DNA from: Microbacterium sp.
GTDB taxonomy: Bacteria > Actinomycetota > Actinomycetes > Actinomycetales > Microbacteriaceae
DNA length: 64,000 bases
Reading direction: 5' to 3'
Assembly (NCBI RefSeq): GCF_031180975.1
Contig: NZ_JAPSLI010000002.1
Location: forward strand, 1-64,000
Position numbers and translations under genes: made by a program. Below, piece after piece: positions 51,293 through 59,957 of the stretch. Each line of letters starts with the position of its first letter. The stretch's first letter is position 1. The notes beneath the pieces are model-generated. The model did not search any database, was not told the origin of the DNA, and saw only the letters and a program-made list of their open reading frames with translations.

Positions 51293-51877
51293 ATGGGAAC
51301 CGCTCCGAGAGCAGGACGGCCGCGCGTCTCGTCGCGCGAGACGCTCGCCGAGGCTGCGTGCGAGCTGTTCCTCGAGCAGGGGTACGACGCCACCTCCATC
51401 CTCGAGATCACCCGCCGCGCCGGCGTGAGCCGGTCCAGCTTCTTCAACTACTTCTCGTCGAAGAGCGACGTGCTGTGGTCGGGCTTCGACGAGCGGCTCG
51501 ACGCGGTGCTGCTCGCGCTGGCCGCGCTGGGGACGGATGCCACCGGCGACGGTGTCTGCGCGGCGCTCGACCTCCTCGTGCAGGATTTCGCGCCGGACCC
51601 GCTCGCCCTGGCGTTCCGCAACGCCCAGGCAATGGGACTGGAGGAGGAACTGCTGCGCGACGCCGGGCTGCGGCACGCTCGGATCGCCGCGGGTGTCGCG
51701 GCCGCCGCCCGATCCGCCGGCATCGGTGTGATCCGTGCGGACATCCTGGGCGCGGCCTACGCCGCCGCGGTCATGTCGTCGCTGCGGGTCTGGGCGGAGC
51801 AGGGGGCCGGACAGGCGTCGCTCGAGGAGCAGTTCCGCGGCGCGCTGCGCAGCATCCACGATCTTCCCTGGGGCTGA
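51293..51877 (+). CDS. TetR/AcrR-family transcriptional regulator
   Basis: A 194-residue regulator. Residues 10-60 form the TetR HTH ([40 protein letters not shown]), the remainder the ligand-binding and dimer domain with no conserved identity. The C-terminal domain is of the type TetR_C (MftR-like, [20 protein letters not shown]), which may bind acyl-type or cofactor ligands. Leaderless ATG at 51293 after TACGCT and six bases. It is divergent from lipB and followed at 72 bases by the membrane protein-sigma pair. Its target is unknown. Confidence 0.85.
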   Translation: MGTAPRAGRPRVSSRETLAEAACELFLEQGYDATSILEITRRAGVSRSSFFNYFSSKSDVLWSGFDERLDAVLLALAALGTDATGDGVCAALDLLVQDFAPDPLALAFRNAQAMGLEEELLRDAGLRHARIAAGVAAAARSAGIGVIRADILGAAYAAAVMSSLRVWAEQGAGQASLEEQFRGALRSIHDLPWG

Positions 51878-51949
51878 TCGCGCACCTGCGCGGACATTTC
51901 ACCCCGTGGCGGACAGGTACGGAGTGAACCCGCTCTGAAGGAGGCGCTC

Positions 51950-52585
51950 ATGTCCGACCCGCTGGATGACCTGCTCGACCGTTCCGCTCCGCCGCTGGCC
52001 GACCGCGGCGCCGGGCGAGATGCGGCGCTGCGCCTGATGGGGGTGGACGCCCGGGACACCGTGCGGCCCCGCCTGCCCGTCCGACGTCGAAGCGCCGTGC
52101 TGGGCGGCGTGCTCGCCGCGGTACTGGTGGGCGGTGCGGGGGTGGCGGCGGCGAACTCGGACTGGTCGTGGATCGCCGGTCTCGAGAACCCGCATCACAG
52201 CTACACGTACACGTCGCCGACCTGGGGGCAGTGCGAGCTCCGGTTCGCCTATGACACAGTGACGCCCTGGGAGCGCTCCGACGTCGATCGGATCGTCGAC
52301 GGCGTCTTCGCCGACCCTGACCTGCAGGTGAAAGCGGAGCCGCTGGTCGACAAGCATCTCGCTCGCATCGAGGCCGAGCAGGCCACCCGGCCGGATGAGA
52401 AGGCGGACCCGCGCACTCCCGACCTGAACGTCTGGCACGCGAGCGAGCAGGCCGTTTTCGAGCTCATGCACGACGCGCTGGCTGCGCACGGGTATCTCCC
52501 GGACAGCGGCGCAGGCATCGCCGGCGGCACGAGTCAGGTGCACTGCGAGCACGAGGACTGGGGCGGCGAAGGCGGCGAGCAGTGA
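51950..52585 (+). CDS. single-pass membrane protein, possible anti-sigma factor
   Basis: A 211-residue protein with a cytoplasmic N-terminus of about 46 residues (DPLDDLLDRSAPPLADRGAG), a membrane helix near 48-68 (AVLGGVLAAVLVGGAGVAAA), and an extracytoplasmic part with Cys near residues 88 and 201 that could form a disulfide. There is no ZAS zinc motif. GAAGGAGGCG precedes the ATG. Its TGA is contained in the GTGA that starts the sigma-factor gene, so the pair is co-translated. Unusually the membrane gene comes first. An anti-sigma role is inferred from the pairing only. Confidence 0.65.
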   Translation: MSDPLDDLLDRSAPPLADRGAGRDAALRLMGVDARDTVRPRLPVRRRSAVLGGVLAAVLVGGAGVAAANSDWSWIAGLENPHHSYTYTSPTWGQCELRFAYDTVTPWERSDVDRIVDGVFADPDLQVKAEPLVDKHLARIEAEQATRPDEKADPRTPDLNVWHASEQAVFELMHDALAAHGYLPDSGAGIAGGTSQVHCEHEDWGGEGGEQ

Positions 52586-53088
52586 CCCGCTCCGACGCCG
52601 ATCGGCGGCTCATCGCCGCCTTCGAGACCAACGCCGCCGATCTGCTCGCGTACCTGGAACGGCGCGTTGGACCGGATGACGCCGCCGACCTGCTCGGCGA
52701 GACCATGGTCGTCGCCTGGCGGCGGGTGAAGCACCTGCCCGGTGATCCCGAACCCGCTCGGATGTGGCTGTTCGGCATCGCACGCGGCACACTGCTGAAC
52801 CACGCGCGCGGGCAGCGACGGCGATGGGCCCTCGCCGACCGGATCCGTGTCCAGTCCCGGGAGTCGGCGGCATCCCCCGGCGCCGACGAGGGTGCCGACG
52901 TGCGTGACGCGATCGAACGGCTCGACGCGGAGCTCGCAGAATTGGTGCGCCTCGTGCACTGGGACGGGTTCTCGCTCGCGGATGCCGCCGCGCTGCACGG
53001 CATCCCGGCATCCACCGCCAGAGGACGCTACCAGCGCGCGAAGGAGCAGCTCCGCGCCGCGCTGAGAGCGGAGGCGCCGCTCGCGTAG
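52582..53088 (+). CDS. ECF-type RNA polymerase sigma factor
   Basis: A 168-residue sigma factor. Region 2 spans residues 8-75 (LIAAFETNAADLLAYLERRV, DDAADLLGETMVVAWRRVKH) and region 4 spans 108-160 (IERLDAELAELVRLVHWDGF, SLADAAALHGIPASTARGRY). The conserved (D/E)-(D/A)-x-(T/V)-Q-E of region 2.2 reads DLLGETMV, in the style of the ECF groups of actinobacteria. GTG start overlaps the membrane gene. Its stop TAG is part of the -10 box of ffh. Confidence 0.85.
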   Translation: MTRSDADRRLIAAFETNAADLLAYLERRVGPDDAADLLGETMVVAWRRVKHLPGDPEPARMWLFGIARGTLLNHARGQRRRWALADRIRVQSRESAASPGADEGADVRDAIERLDAELAELVRLVHWDGFSLADAAALHGIPASTARGRYQRAKEQLRAALRAEAPLA

Positions 53089-53091
53089 AAT
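53086..53091 (+). promoter_or_regulatory. -10 box of ffh inside the sigma-gene stop
   Basis: TAGAAT overlaps the TAG stop codon of the sigma gene (53086-53088), and the ATG of ffh follows after ten bases with GGAGG between. It therefore has a short SD-bearing leader rather than a leaderless start. Confidence 0.5.
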
Positions 53092-53101
53092 CGGAGGCAC
53101 C

Positions 53102-54652
53102 ATGGCTACCTTTGGCACGCTCTCCGACCGGCTCACCGAGACCTTCCGCAACCTCCGCACGAAGGGGAAGCTCACGCCGGCCGACGTCGACGGCACCGTC
53201 CGCGAGATCCGCCGGGCCCTGCTGGACGCCGACGTGGCTCTCGCCGTGGTGAAGGACTTCACCGCCAAGGTGCGCGAGCGTGCACTCGGTGACGAGGTCA
53301 GCAAGGCGCTCAACCCGGCGCAGCAGGTCGTGCAGATCGTCAACGAGGAGCTGGTGGGGATCCTCGGCGGCGAGCAGCGCCGCCTCGTCTTCGCGAAGAC
53401 CCCGCCGACGGTGATCATGCTCGCCGGTCTCCAGGGATCGGGTAAGACCACCTTCGCCGGGAAGCTGGCGAAGCAGCTGGAGTCGGAGGGGCACACCCCG
53501 CTGCTCGTGGCGGCAGACCTGCAGCGCCCGAACGCGGTCACCCAGTTGCAGGTGGTCGGTGAGCGCGCGGGTGCCGCGGTGTTCGCGCCGGAGCCGGGCA
53601 ACGGCGTCGGCGACCCGGTGCGCGTCGCGCAGGACGGCGTCGCATACGCCCGGCGCCAGCAGCACGACGTGGTCATCATCGACACCGCGGGACGTCTCGG
53701 CGTAGACGCCGAACTGATGAAGCAGGCCTCTGACATCCGCAAGGCCACCGACCCGGACGAGGTGCTCTTCGTCATCGACGCGATGATCGGACAGGACGCG
53801 GTCAACACCGCCAAAGCGTTCCAGGAGGGCGTCGACTTCACCGGTGTCGTGCTGTCGAAGCTCGACGGCGACGCCCGCGGCGGTGCTGCGCTGTCGGTGG
53901 CGTCGGTCACCGGTCGCCCCATCATCTTCGCGTCGACGGGCGAGAACCTCGAGGACCTCGAGCCGTTCCACCCCGACCGCATGGCGAGCCGCATCCTCGA
54001 CCTCGGCGACATCCTCACCCTCATCGAGCAGGCCCAGCAGGCGTTCGACGAGGAGGAGGCGCGCAAGGTCGCCGAGAAGCTCGCGACCGAGGCCTTCACC
54101 CTCGAGGACTTCCTCGACCAGCTTCAGCAGATGAAGAAGATGGGCTCGATGAAGAAGATGCTCGGGATGCTGCCCGGCATGGGCCAGATGAAGCAGCAGC
54201 TCGAGGACTTCGACGAGCGCGAGATCGACCGCACAGAGGCGATCATCCGCTCGATGACACCCGCCGAGCGGCGCAACCCGAAGATCCTGAACGGCTCGCG
54301 CCGACTGCGCATCGCCCGAGGCTCGGGAATGACCGTCACCGACGTGAACCAGCTCGTGCAGCGGTTCGAGCAGGCCGCGAAGATGATGAAGACAGTGGCC
54401 CGCGGTGGCATGCCGAACATCCCCGGCATGGGCCCCGTGCCCGGCATGGGACGGCCCGGCGCGTCGGGCAAGCGCGGCAAGAAGGGCAAGGCGAAGGGCG
54501 GATCGCGCTCGGGCAACCCCGCGAAGCGGGCGGCCGAGAACGCCGGTCTCGCCACCACCGCCCCCACAGGGTCCGGCTTCGGCCTCGGCGGCCAGCAGGC
54601 TCCCAGCGAGGCCGACCTAGCCGAGATCCAGAAGCTGTTCGGCAAGGGCTGA
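53102..54652 (+). CDS. ffh: signal recognition particle protein Ffh
   Basis: A 516-residue SRP54 GTPase that binds signal sequences and 4.5S RNA. N domain covers 1-90, then the G domain with LQGSGKTTFAGKLAKQLESE, VAADLQRPNAVTQL, DTAGRLGVDAELMKQA and SKLDGDARGGAALSV. The methionine-rich M domain lies around 330-440 (MKKMGSMKKMLGMLPGMGQM), with RIARGSG for RNA contact. The C-terminal tail has Gly/Met/Pro, then Lys-rich low complexity as usual in actinobacteria. GGAGG lies five bases before the ATG. A tandem 23-base duplication and a terminator follow. Confidence 0.98.
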   Translation: MATFGTLSDRLTETFRNLRTKGKLTPADVDGTVREIRRALLDADVALAVVKDFTAKVRERALGDEVSKALNPAQQVVQIVNEELVGILGGEQRRLVFAKTPPTVIMLAGLQGSGKTTFAGKLAKQLESEGHTPLLVAADLQRPNAVTQLQVVGERAGAAVFAPEPGNGVGDPVRVAQDGVAYARRQQHDVVIIDTAGRLGVDAELMKQASDIRKATDPDEVLFVIDAMIGQDAVNTAKAFQEGVDFTGVVLSKLDGDARGGAALSVASVTGRPIIFASTGENLEDLEPFHPDRMASRILDLGDILTLIEQAQQAFDEEEARKVAEKLATEAFTLEDFLDQLQQMKKMGSMKKMLGMLPGMGQMKQQLEDFDEREIDRTEAIIRSMTPAERRNPKILNGSRRLRIARGSGMTVTDVNQLVQRFEQAAKMMKTVARGGMPNIPGMGPVPGMGRPGASGKRGKKGKAKGGSRSGNPAKRAAENAGLATTAPTGSGFGLGGQQAPSEADLAEIQKLFGKG

Positions 54653-54660
54653 CCCGGCCT

Positions 54661-54706
54661 CACCCGCACCGGAACGTGAGAGACACCCGCACCGGAACGT
54701 GAGAGA
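54661..54706. repeat. perfect tandem duplication of 23 bases after ffh
   Basis: CACCCGCACCGGAACGTGAG plus AGA occurs at 54661-54683 and again at 54684-54706 without mismatch, eight bases after the ffh stop and directly before the terminator. Confidence 0.9.
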
Positions 54707-54737
54707 GGCGGGCCCGGGGCACGACCCCGGACCCGCC
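54707..54737. terminator. bidirectional terminator between ffh and glpK
   Basis: GGCGGGCCCGGGG (54707-54719) pairs with CCCCGGACCCGCC (54725-54737) with one mismatch and a five-base loop. Convergent genes end on both sides (ffh and glpK). A short T-poor tail follows. Confidence 0.8.
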
Positions 54738-54753
54738 CCTCAGTGAAGCGAGA

Positions 54754-56268
54754 TCACTTCACGTCGTCGTCGACCCAGTCCATCGACTTCGTGACAGCCT
54801 TGCGCCACAGACGCAGCTGACGGTCGCGCTCGGCCTCGTCCATGCTCGGCTCCCAACGCTTGTCCTCCTGCCAGTTCTCGCGCAGGTCGTCCAGGCCGTT
54901 CCAGAAGCCGACCGCCAGACCGGCGGCGTAGGCCGCGCCCAGCGCGGTGGTCTCGGCGACGACCGGGCGCACCACCGGCACTCCCAGCACATCGGCCTGG
55001 AACTGCATGAGCGCGTCGTTGGCCACCATGCCGCCGTCGACCTTCAACTCGGTGAGGTCGACTCCGGCATCCGCGTTCACCGCGTCGAGGACGTCGCGCG
55101 TCTGGAACGCGACCGCCTCGAGAGCGGCACGGGCGATGTGGTTCTTGTTCGCGTAGCGGGTGAGGCCGACGATCGCACCCCGGGCGTCAGGTCGCCAGTA
55201 CGGTGCGAACAGGCCCGAGAAGGCCGGCACGATGTACACGCCGCCGTTGTCGTCCACCTGGCGCGCCAGCTCCTCGACCTCGGGGGCGGAGGAGATGATG
55301 CCCAGCTGGTCCCGCAGCCACTGAATCAGCGACCCCGTGACGGCGATCGAACCCTCCAGCGCGTAGTGCGTCGGGCCGTCGCCCAGCTTGTAGCCCACCG
55401 TGGTGAGCAGGCCGTTCTTCGACCGCACGATCTCCTCGCCGGTGTTGAAGATCAGGAAGCAGCCCGTGCCGTACGTGTTCTTGCTCTCGCCGGTGTTGAA
55501 CGCCGCCTGTCCGAATGTCGCCGCCTGCTGGTCTCCCAGGATGCCGGCGATGGGGGTCTCCCGCAGCAGGGAGGAGCTCTCCGCGGCGCCGTAGACCTCC
55601 GACGAGGAGCGGATCTCCGGCATCATCGAGCGCGGCACGCCGAACGCCTCCAGGATGTCGTCACGCCACTCCAGGGTCTCGAGGTCCATGAACATGGTGC
55701 GCGACGCGTTGGTCACGTCCGTGGCGTGCACGCCGCCCTCGATGCCGCCGGTCAGGTTCCACAGCACCCAGCAGTCGGTCGTGCCGAACAGCAGGTCCCC
55801 GGCCTCCGCCTTCTCTCTGGCGCCCTCCACGTTCTCCAGGATCCAGGTGATCTTGGTGCCCGAGAAGTACGTCGCCAGCGGCAGGCCGACGACATCCTTG
55901 AACCGGTCGCCGCCGCCGTCCGCCGCGAGGCGGTCGACGATCTCCTGCGTGCGCGTGTCCTGCCAGACGATCGCGTTGTAGACCGGTTTGCCGGTCGTCT
56001 TGTCCCAGACGACGGCGGTCTCGCGCTGGTTGGTGATGCCCACCGCCGCGATGTCGTGCCGGGTCAGATCGGCGCGGCTGAGGGCCAGCCCGATCACCTC
56101 CTGCACGTTCCGCCAGATCTCCAGCGGGTCGTGCTCCACCCAGCCGGCCTTCGGCAGGATCTGCTCGTGCTCCTTCTGTCCCGTGGCGACGATGCTGCCC
56201 TTGCGATCGAAGATGATCGCGCGGCTGGAGGTCGTGCCCTGGTCGATGGCGATGACGTAGTCGGCCAT
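54754..56268 (-). CDS. glpK: glycerol kinase
   Basis: A 504-residue FGGY-family kinase making glycerol-3-phosphate from glycerol and ATP. The phosphate motif [17 protein letters not shown] lies near residue 8, [14 protein letters not shown] and [10 protein letters not shown] near 78-105, [10 protein letters not shown]-type [16 protein letters not shown] near 265, and [20 protein letters not shown] near 400. All substrate residues are intact. It is the last gene of the leftward glpD-glpF-glpK set, 33 bases after glpF. Confidence 0.97.
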   Translation of the reverse strand: MADYVIAIDQGTTSSRAIIFDRKGSIVATGQKEHEQILPKAGWVEHDPLEIWRNVQEVIGLALSRADLTRHDIAAVGITNQRETAVVWDKTTGKPVYNAIVWQDTRTQEIVDRLAADGGGDRFKDVVGLPLATYFSGTKITWILENVEGAREKAEAGDLLFGTTDCWVLWNLTGGIEGGVHATDVTNASRTMFMDLETLEWRDDILEAFGVPRSMMPEIRSSSEVYGAAESSSLLRETPIAGILGDQQAATFGQAAFNTGESKNTYGTGCFLIFNTGEEIVRSKNGLLTTVGYKLGDGPTHYALEGSIAVTGSLIQWLRDQLGIISSAPEVEELARQVDDNGGVYIVPAFSGLFAPYWRPDARGAIVGLTRYANKNHIARAALEAVAFQTRDVLDAVNADAGVDLTELKVDGGMVANDALMQFQADVLGVPVVRPVVAETTALGAAYAAGLAVGFWNGLDDLRENWQEDKRWEPSMDEAERDRQLRLWRKAVTKSMDWVDDDVK

Positions 56269-56301
56269 GTTCTTCTCCTTTGAATTCGGCTTCGGTGCGG
56301 A

Positions 56302-57054
56302 TCAGGCCAGCGAAAGCAGCGCGGGCGCGGCGAGAGCGGCGAGAGCTCCGCCGACGAGCGGGCCGACCACGGGGACCCAGGAGTACGCCCAATCGCTCGA
56401 GCCCTTGCCCTTGATCGGCAGGATGGCGTGCGCGATGCGGGGCCCGAGGTCACGCGCGGGGTTGATGGCGTATCCGGTGGGGCCACCGAGCGAGGCGCCG
56501 ATGCCGACCACGACGAGCGCGACAGGCAGCGCGGTCAGCGGGCCGAGGCCGCCGGGGGTGCCGACCTCGATGTCGCCGTAGTCGGCGAACGCGAAGATCG
56601 CGAACACCAGCACGAAGGTGCCGATGATCTCGGTGATCAGGTTGTGGCCGTAGGAGCGGATCGCCGGTCCGGTCGAGAAGACGCCCAGCTTGTTGGCAGG
56701 GTCCGCCTCGACGTCGAAGTGCTGGCGATACGCGGCCCAGGTGAGCACCGCGCCGAGAATCGCTCCGACCATCTCCGCGGCGAACGCCACGAGGAACATC
56801 GTGAAAGTGATCTTGCCGGCGATCAGCAGGCCGATGCCGACGGCGGGGTTGAGGATCGCTCCGGAGTAGGCGGAGACGAGGACACCGACGAAGACCGCCA
56901 GGCCCCATCCCCAGTTGACCATCAGGAACCCGCCGCCGAAGCCCTTGTTCTTCGCCAGCGCGACATTGGCCACCACGCCGCAACCGAGCAGGATGAGCAT
57001 CGCGGTGCCCACCATCTCGGAGAGGAAGTAGAGACCGAGATTGACGTCAGTCAT
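56302..57054 (-). CDS. glpF: glycerol uptake facilitator (aquaglyceroporin)
   Basis: A 250-residue MIP channel with six predicted helices and two half-helices. The NPA boxes are ILNPAVGIGLL near residue 68 and AINPARDLGPRIA near 199; the Asp after Arg in the second (NPARD) is a mark of glycerol channels as against aquaporins. It lets glycerol enter by diffusion, to be trapped by GlpK. AAAGGTCAATGAAGAC lies before the ATG. It is the middle gene, 84 bases after glpD, co-regulated with it. Confidence 0.95.
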   Translation of the reverse strand: MTDVNLGLYFLSEMVGTAMLILLGCGVVANVALAKNKGFGGGFLMVNWGWGLAVFVGVLVSAYSGAILNPAVGIGLLIAGKITFTMFLVAFAAEMVGAILGAVLTWAAYRQHFDVEADPANKLGVFSTGPAIRSYGHNLITEIIGTFVLVFAIFAFADYGDIEVGTPGGLGPLTALPVALVVVGIGASLGGPTGYAINPARDLGPRIAHAILPIKGKGSSDWAYSWVPVVGPLVGGALAALAAPALLSLA

Positions 57055-57138
57055 GTCTTCATTGACCTTTCTTCGCTCGCGGCGGGTGTCGCCGGAGCAT
57101 CTTCAACAGGATCCGCCCGGTAGGACGGACTGCGCCGC

Positions 57139-58851
57139 TCAGGGGCGGGCAGGCAGGGGGATCGACAGCCCGTGGGCGTCGTTCAGCAGTTCGATCGTGG
57201 TGCGCAGCTCGGATGCGCGCTGCTCGGCCGACCAGCCGAGGATCTCGCCGAGCGCGTCTGCGATCTCCTCGAGCACCGCCCCGTCGGCGTCTCCGACGAA
57301 CGCGATGCTGGTGCGGCGCAGCACGATGTCAGCGAGCCGGACCACCAGCTCGTGGTCGACCATCCACTGCAGTTCGCGCGTCGACAGCGCTCCGCCGGCG
57401 AGCGGGCGGTCCTCACCCTGCCGGACGAAGTCCCACACCTCGGCGGCGCGCGTGCCGTAGCGGACCAGCAGCTGGTCGCCCCGCTCCGCGGCGCCGGGGA
57501 GGTTGCTCTTCTTCCACGCCTCCCTGGCGCGGACGGTCCGGGGGAACCCGTGCCCGCCGCCGATCGGCATCCCGGCGGTGGACGTCTTCCGCGGGCGGTC
57601 GAGCAGACCCAGCACGCGGTCGGAGAGCGCCTCGCCGAGCGCGCGGAAGGTCGTCCACTTGCCCCCGACCAGGCTGAGCAGCGGCACCTCGCCGCTGTCG
57701 TCGAGTTCGACGCGGTAGTCGCGGGAGACGAAGCCGGGCGCGGTGTCCTCGTGGCGGGGGAGCGGGCGGATGCCGGAGAAGCGGAACACGATCTGCTCGC
57801 GGGACACCGGGATCTTCGGGAAGACGTGGTGGATGAGGTCGAAGAAGTAGTCGATCTCCTCCTCGGTGCAGCGGGCCGGCTGACGGGGGTCGGCGTCGAT
57901 GTCTGTGGTTCCGACGAGCACGCGGCCCTTGAGCGGGTAGATCAGCACGATGCGACCGTCGGAGTGCTCGAAGAAGATCTCCCTGCCCTGCGTCGCGGCG
58001 AGCAGCTCGGGGTGATCCAGGACGATGTGCGAACCCTTGGTGCCGCCCATGAAACGGGTCTCGGTGCCGAGCGCCTCGTTCGTGAGGTCGGTCCACGGGC
58101 CGGAGGTGTTCACCACCACGTCGGCGGCGACGGTGAACTCGTCGCCCGACTGGCGGTCGCGCAGCACGATCTCCCGGCCGCGTCGGCCGATGGCCTCGAC
58201 GTAGTTGACCGCGTAGGAGTCCTCGTTCGCGGAGCGCCCGTCCTGCAGCACGTCCAGGGCGAGCCGCTCCGGATCGTGCATGGAGGCGTCGTAGTACGTG
58301 GCGGTGTACTTGATGTCGGTGTCGAGCGCGGGAAGCTCCGCCAGCGACCTCCGGCGACCCAGGAAGCGGTGCCGCGGCACCGACCCGCCGTCGCGCGAGA
58401 AGGTGTCGTACAGCACGAGGCCGGCCTTGATGAGCACCGCCCCGCGCTCCTGCGGCTTGCCGCTGCGGTGGGTGAGGAAGCGCAGCGGGGCGGCGAGGAT
58501 GCCGGAGAAGGTGGAGTAGATCGGAATGGTCGTCTGCAGCGGCTTGACGTAGTGCGGTGCGATGCGCAGCAGCCCGTTGCGCTCCTGCACCGATTCCCGC
58601 ACCAGGCGGAACTCGCCGTTCTCCAGATAGCGGATGCCGCCGTGGATCATGTGGCTCGACGCGGCCGAGGCGCCGGAGGCGAAATCGTTGCGTTCCACGA
58701 GCACGGCGTCGACGCCCTGCAGGGACAGATCGCGGAACAGGGAGATGCCGTTGATGCCGCCGCCGATGATGAGGACTGTCGTCCTTCCGGCATCCTTCAC
58801 TGCTGCCAGCTGCGCGTCCCGGCGCGAGGTTCGTGTCGAATCGATCATCAT
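57139..58851 (-). CDS. glpD: glycerol-3-phosphate dehydrogenase (FAD)
   Basis: A 570-residue membrane-associated flavoprotein oxidising glycerol-3-phosphate to DHAP and passing electrons to quinone. The FAD motif LIIGGGINGISLFRDLSLQG lies near residue 27, VERNDFASGASAASSHMIHG near 53, and SLVGGKWTTFRALGEALSDR with FPKIPVSREQIVFRFSGIRPL later. The start ATG at 58849-58851 has GGGAGGGG at a good distance; a second ATG follows at 58848. It is first of glpD-glpF-glpK and divergent from the SorC-type regulator gene. Confidence 0.96.
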   Translation of the reverse strand: MMIDSTRTSRRDAQLAAVKDAGRTTVLIIGGGINGISLFRDLSLQGVDAVLVERNDFASGASAASSHMIHGGIRYLENGEFRLVRESVQERNGLLRIAPHYVKPLQTTIPIYSTFSGILAAPLRFLTHRSGKPQERGAVLIKAGLVLYDTFSRDGGSVPRHRFLGRRRSLAELPALDTDIKYTATYYDASMHDPERLALDVLQDGRSANEDSYAVNYVEAIGRRGREIVLRDRQSGDEFTVAADVVVNTSGPWTDLTNEALGTETRFMGGTKGSHIVLDHPELLAATQGREIFFEHSDGRIVLIYPLKGRVLVGTTDIDADPRQPARCTEEEIDYFFDLIHHVFPKIPVSREQIVFRFSGIRPLPRHEDTAPGFVSRDYRVELDDSGEVPLLSLVGGKWTTFRALGEALSDRVLGLLDRPRKTSTAGMPIGGGHGFPRTVRAREAWKKSNLPGAAERGDQLLVRYGTRAAEVWDFVRQGEDRPLAGGALSTRELQWMVDHELVVRLADIVLRRTSIAFVGDADGAVLEEIADALGEILGWSAEQRASELRTTIELLNDAHGLSIPLPARP

Positions 58852-58953
58852 CGACCCCTCCCTTTCGTTCCCGGCACCAGACTCGACCCGACCGAGTGTG
58901 GTGCGCAAGCACAGTGCACATATGTGCAAGGCTGTGGAGCGGGGAGGTCGGGG
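58852..58953. promoter_or_regulatory. glpD/regulator intergenic region with palindromic operator
   Basis: A perfect 14-bp palindrome TGCACATATGTGCA (58915-58928) lies midway, preceded by the related GTGC-GCAA-GCAC (58900-58911). A -35-like TTGCAC on the minus strand overlaps it. The nearby SorC-type regulator probably binds here and controls both directions. Confidence 0.55.
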
Positions 58954-59931
58954 ATGTCTGAGCACGATGAACGCCGGGTGCGTGACGGAAAGGTCATCGC
59001 GGCGCTGACGGCGGCGAAGCTCTACTACATGCAGGACATGACCATGGAGGCGATCGCGCGCGAGCTCGGCACGTCGCGGTCGTCGGTGTCACGGCTGCTG
59101 TCCTACGCCCGCGACACGGGGCTGGTGGACATCCGGGTCAACTCGCCGTTCGATCGGGCGGGATCTATCGAACAGCGCATCCGCGAGCGATTCCGGATCG
59201 TCGCGCACGTCGTCCCGATGCCCGCGGTCGTGAACGAGGTCGAGCGGATGGAGCGGGTGGCGCTCACGGCCGGCCGGCTGCTGTCACAGTTCATCGACTC
59301 GAACATGGTCGTCGGCATCGCCTGGGGCTCGACGCTGAGCATGGTGAGTCGGTCGCTGGTGCAGAAGGACACCCACAACACCACATTCGTGCAGCTCAAT
59401 GGCGCGGGAAACACGCAGACCAGCGGAGTGGAGTACTCCAGCGACATCCTGCAGCGCTTCGGCCAGGCGTTCGGCGCGCAGGTCGAGCAGTTCCCGGTGC
59501 CGGCGTTCTTCGACAACCCGGACACGCGTGAGGCGATGTGGCGCGAACGCAGCACGCTGCGTGTGCTGTCCTTCCAGGCGAAGATGGACATCGCGGTGTT
59601 CAGTCTCGGCTCGCCGTCCGCGGAGGTGCCGAGCCGCGTGTACGTGGGCGGGTACCTCAGCCGTGAGGACTACCGCAGCCTCAACGAGGACGGCGCGATC
59701 GGTGACGTCGCCACCGTGTTCTTCCGGGCCGACGGCAGCTGGCGCGACATCCGCCTGAACGCCCGTGCCACCGGGCCCGACCTCGACCGCCTGCGACGGG
59801 TGCCGCGCCGGGTGTGCATCGTCTCGGGCGCGGCCAAGCTGCCGTCCCTGCGCGCGGCGATCGCAGCGGACGCGATAACCGATGTCGTCCTCGACGAGAA
59901 CCTGGCGAGGATGCTGGCAGAGCAGCCCTGA
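58954..59931 (+). CDS. SorC/DeoR-type sugar-binding transcriptional regulator
   Basis: A 325-residue regulator. The N-terminal HTH is AAKLYYMQDMTMEAIARELG with TSRSSVSRLLSYARDTGLVD near 18-55, and the sugar-binding domain covers 60-320 with MVVGIAWGSTLSMVSRSLVQ and CIVSGAAKLPSLRAAI. Members of this family bind a phosphorylated sugar or polyol and release the operator. Its divergence from glpD across a 102-base gap with a palindrome makes glycerol or glycerol-3-phosphate the likely inducer. GGGGAGG lies just before the ATG at 58954. Confidence 0.9.
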   Translation: MSEHDERRVRDGKVIAALTAAKLYYMQDMTMEAIARELGTSRSSVSRLLSYARDTGLVDIRVNSPFDRAGSIEQRIRERFRIVAHVVPMPAVVNEVERMERVALTAGRLLSQFIDSNMVVGIAWGSTLSMVSRSLVQKDTHNTTFVQLNGAGNTQTSGVEYSSDILQRFGQAFGAQVEQFPVPAFFDNPDTREAMWRERSTLRVLSFQAKMDIAVFSLGSPSAEVPSRVYVGGYLSREDYRSLNEDGAIGDVATVFFRADGSWRDIRLNARATGPDLDRLRRVPRRVCIVSGAAKLPSLRAAIAADAITDVVLDENLARMLAEQP

Positions 59932-59957
59932 ACGCGGCCGCGAGCCTCAGCTGGGGC

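Noticed and set aside
50549-51859. A lipA frame extended leftwards through lipB and the TetR-type gene, seeming to give a 766-residue protein
   Set aside because: The extension is antisense or out of frame to real genes; LipA starts at 50548, where the family begins and where lipB stops.
57172-58953. A plus-strand frame running for almost 600 codons before the SorC-type regulator
   Set aside because: It is antisense to glpD. The regulator's HTH begins right after the ATG at 58954, which has its own SD, so the upstream part is a GC-rich shadow.
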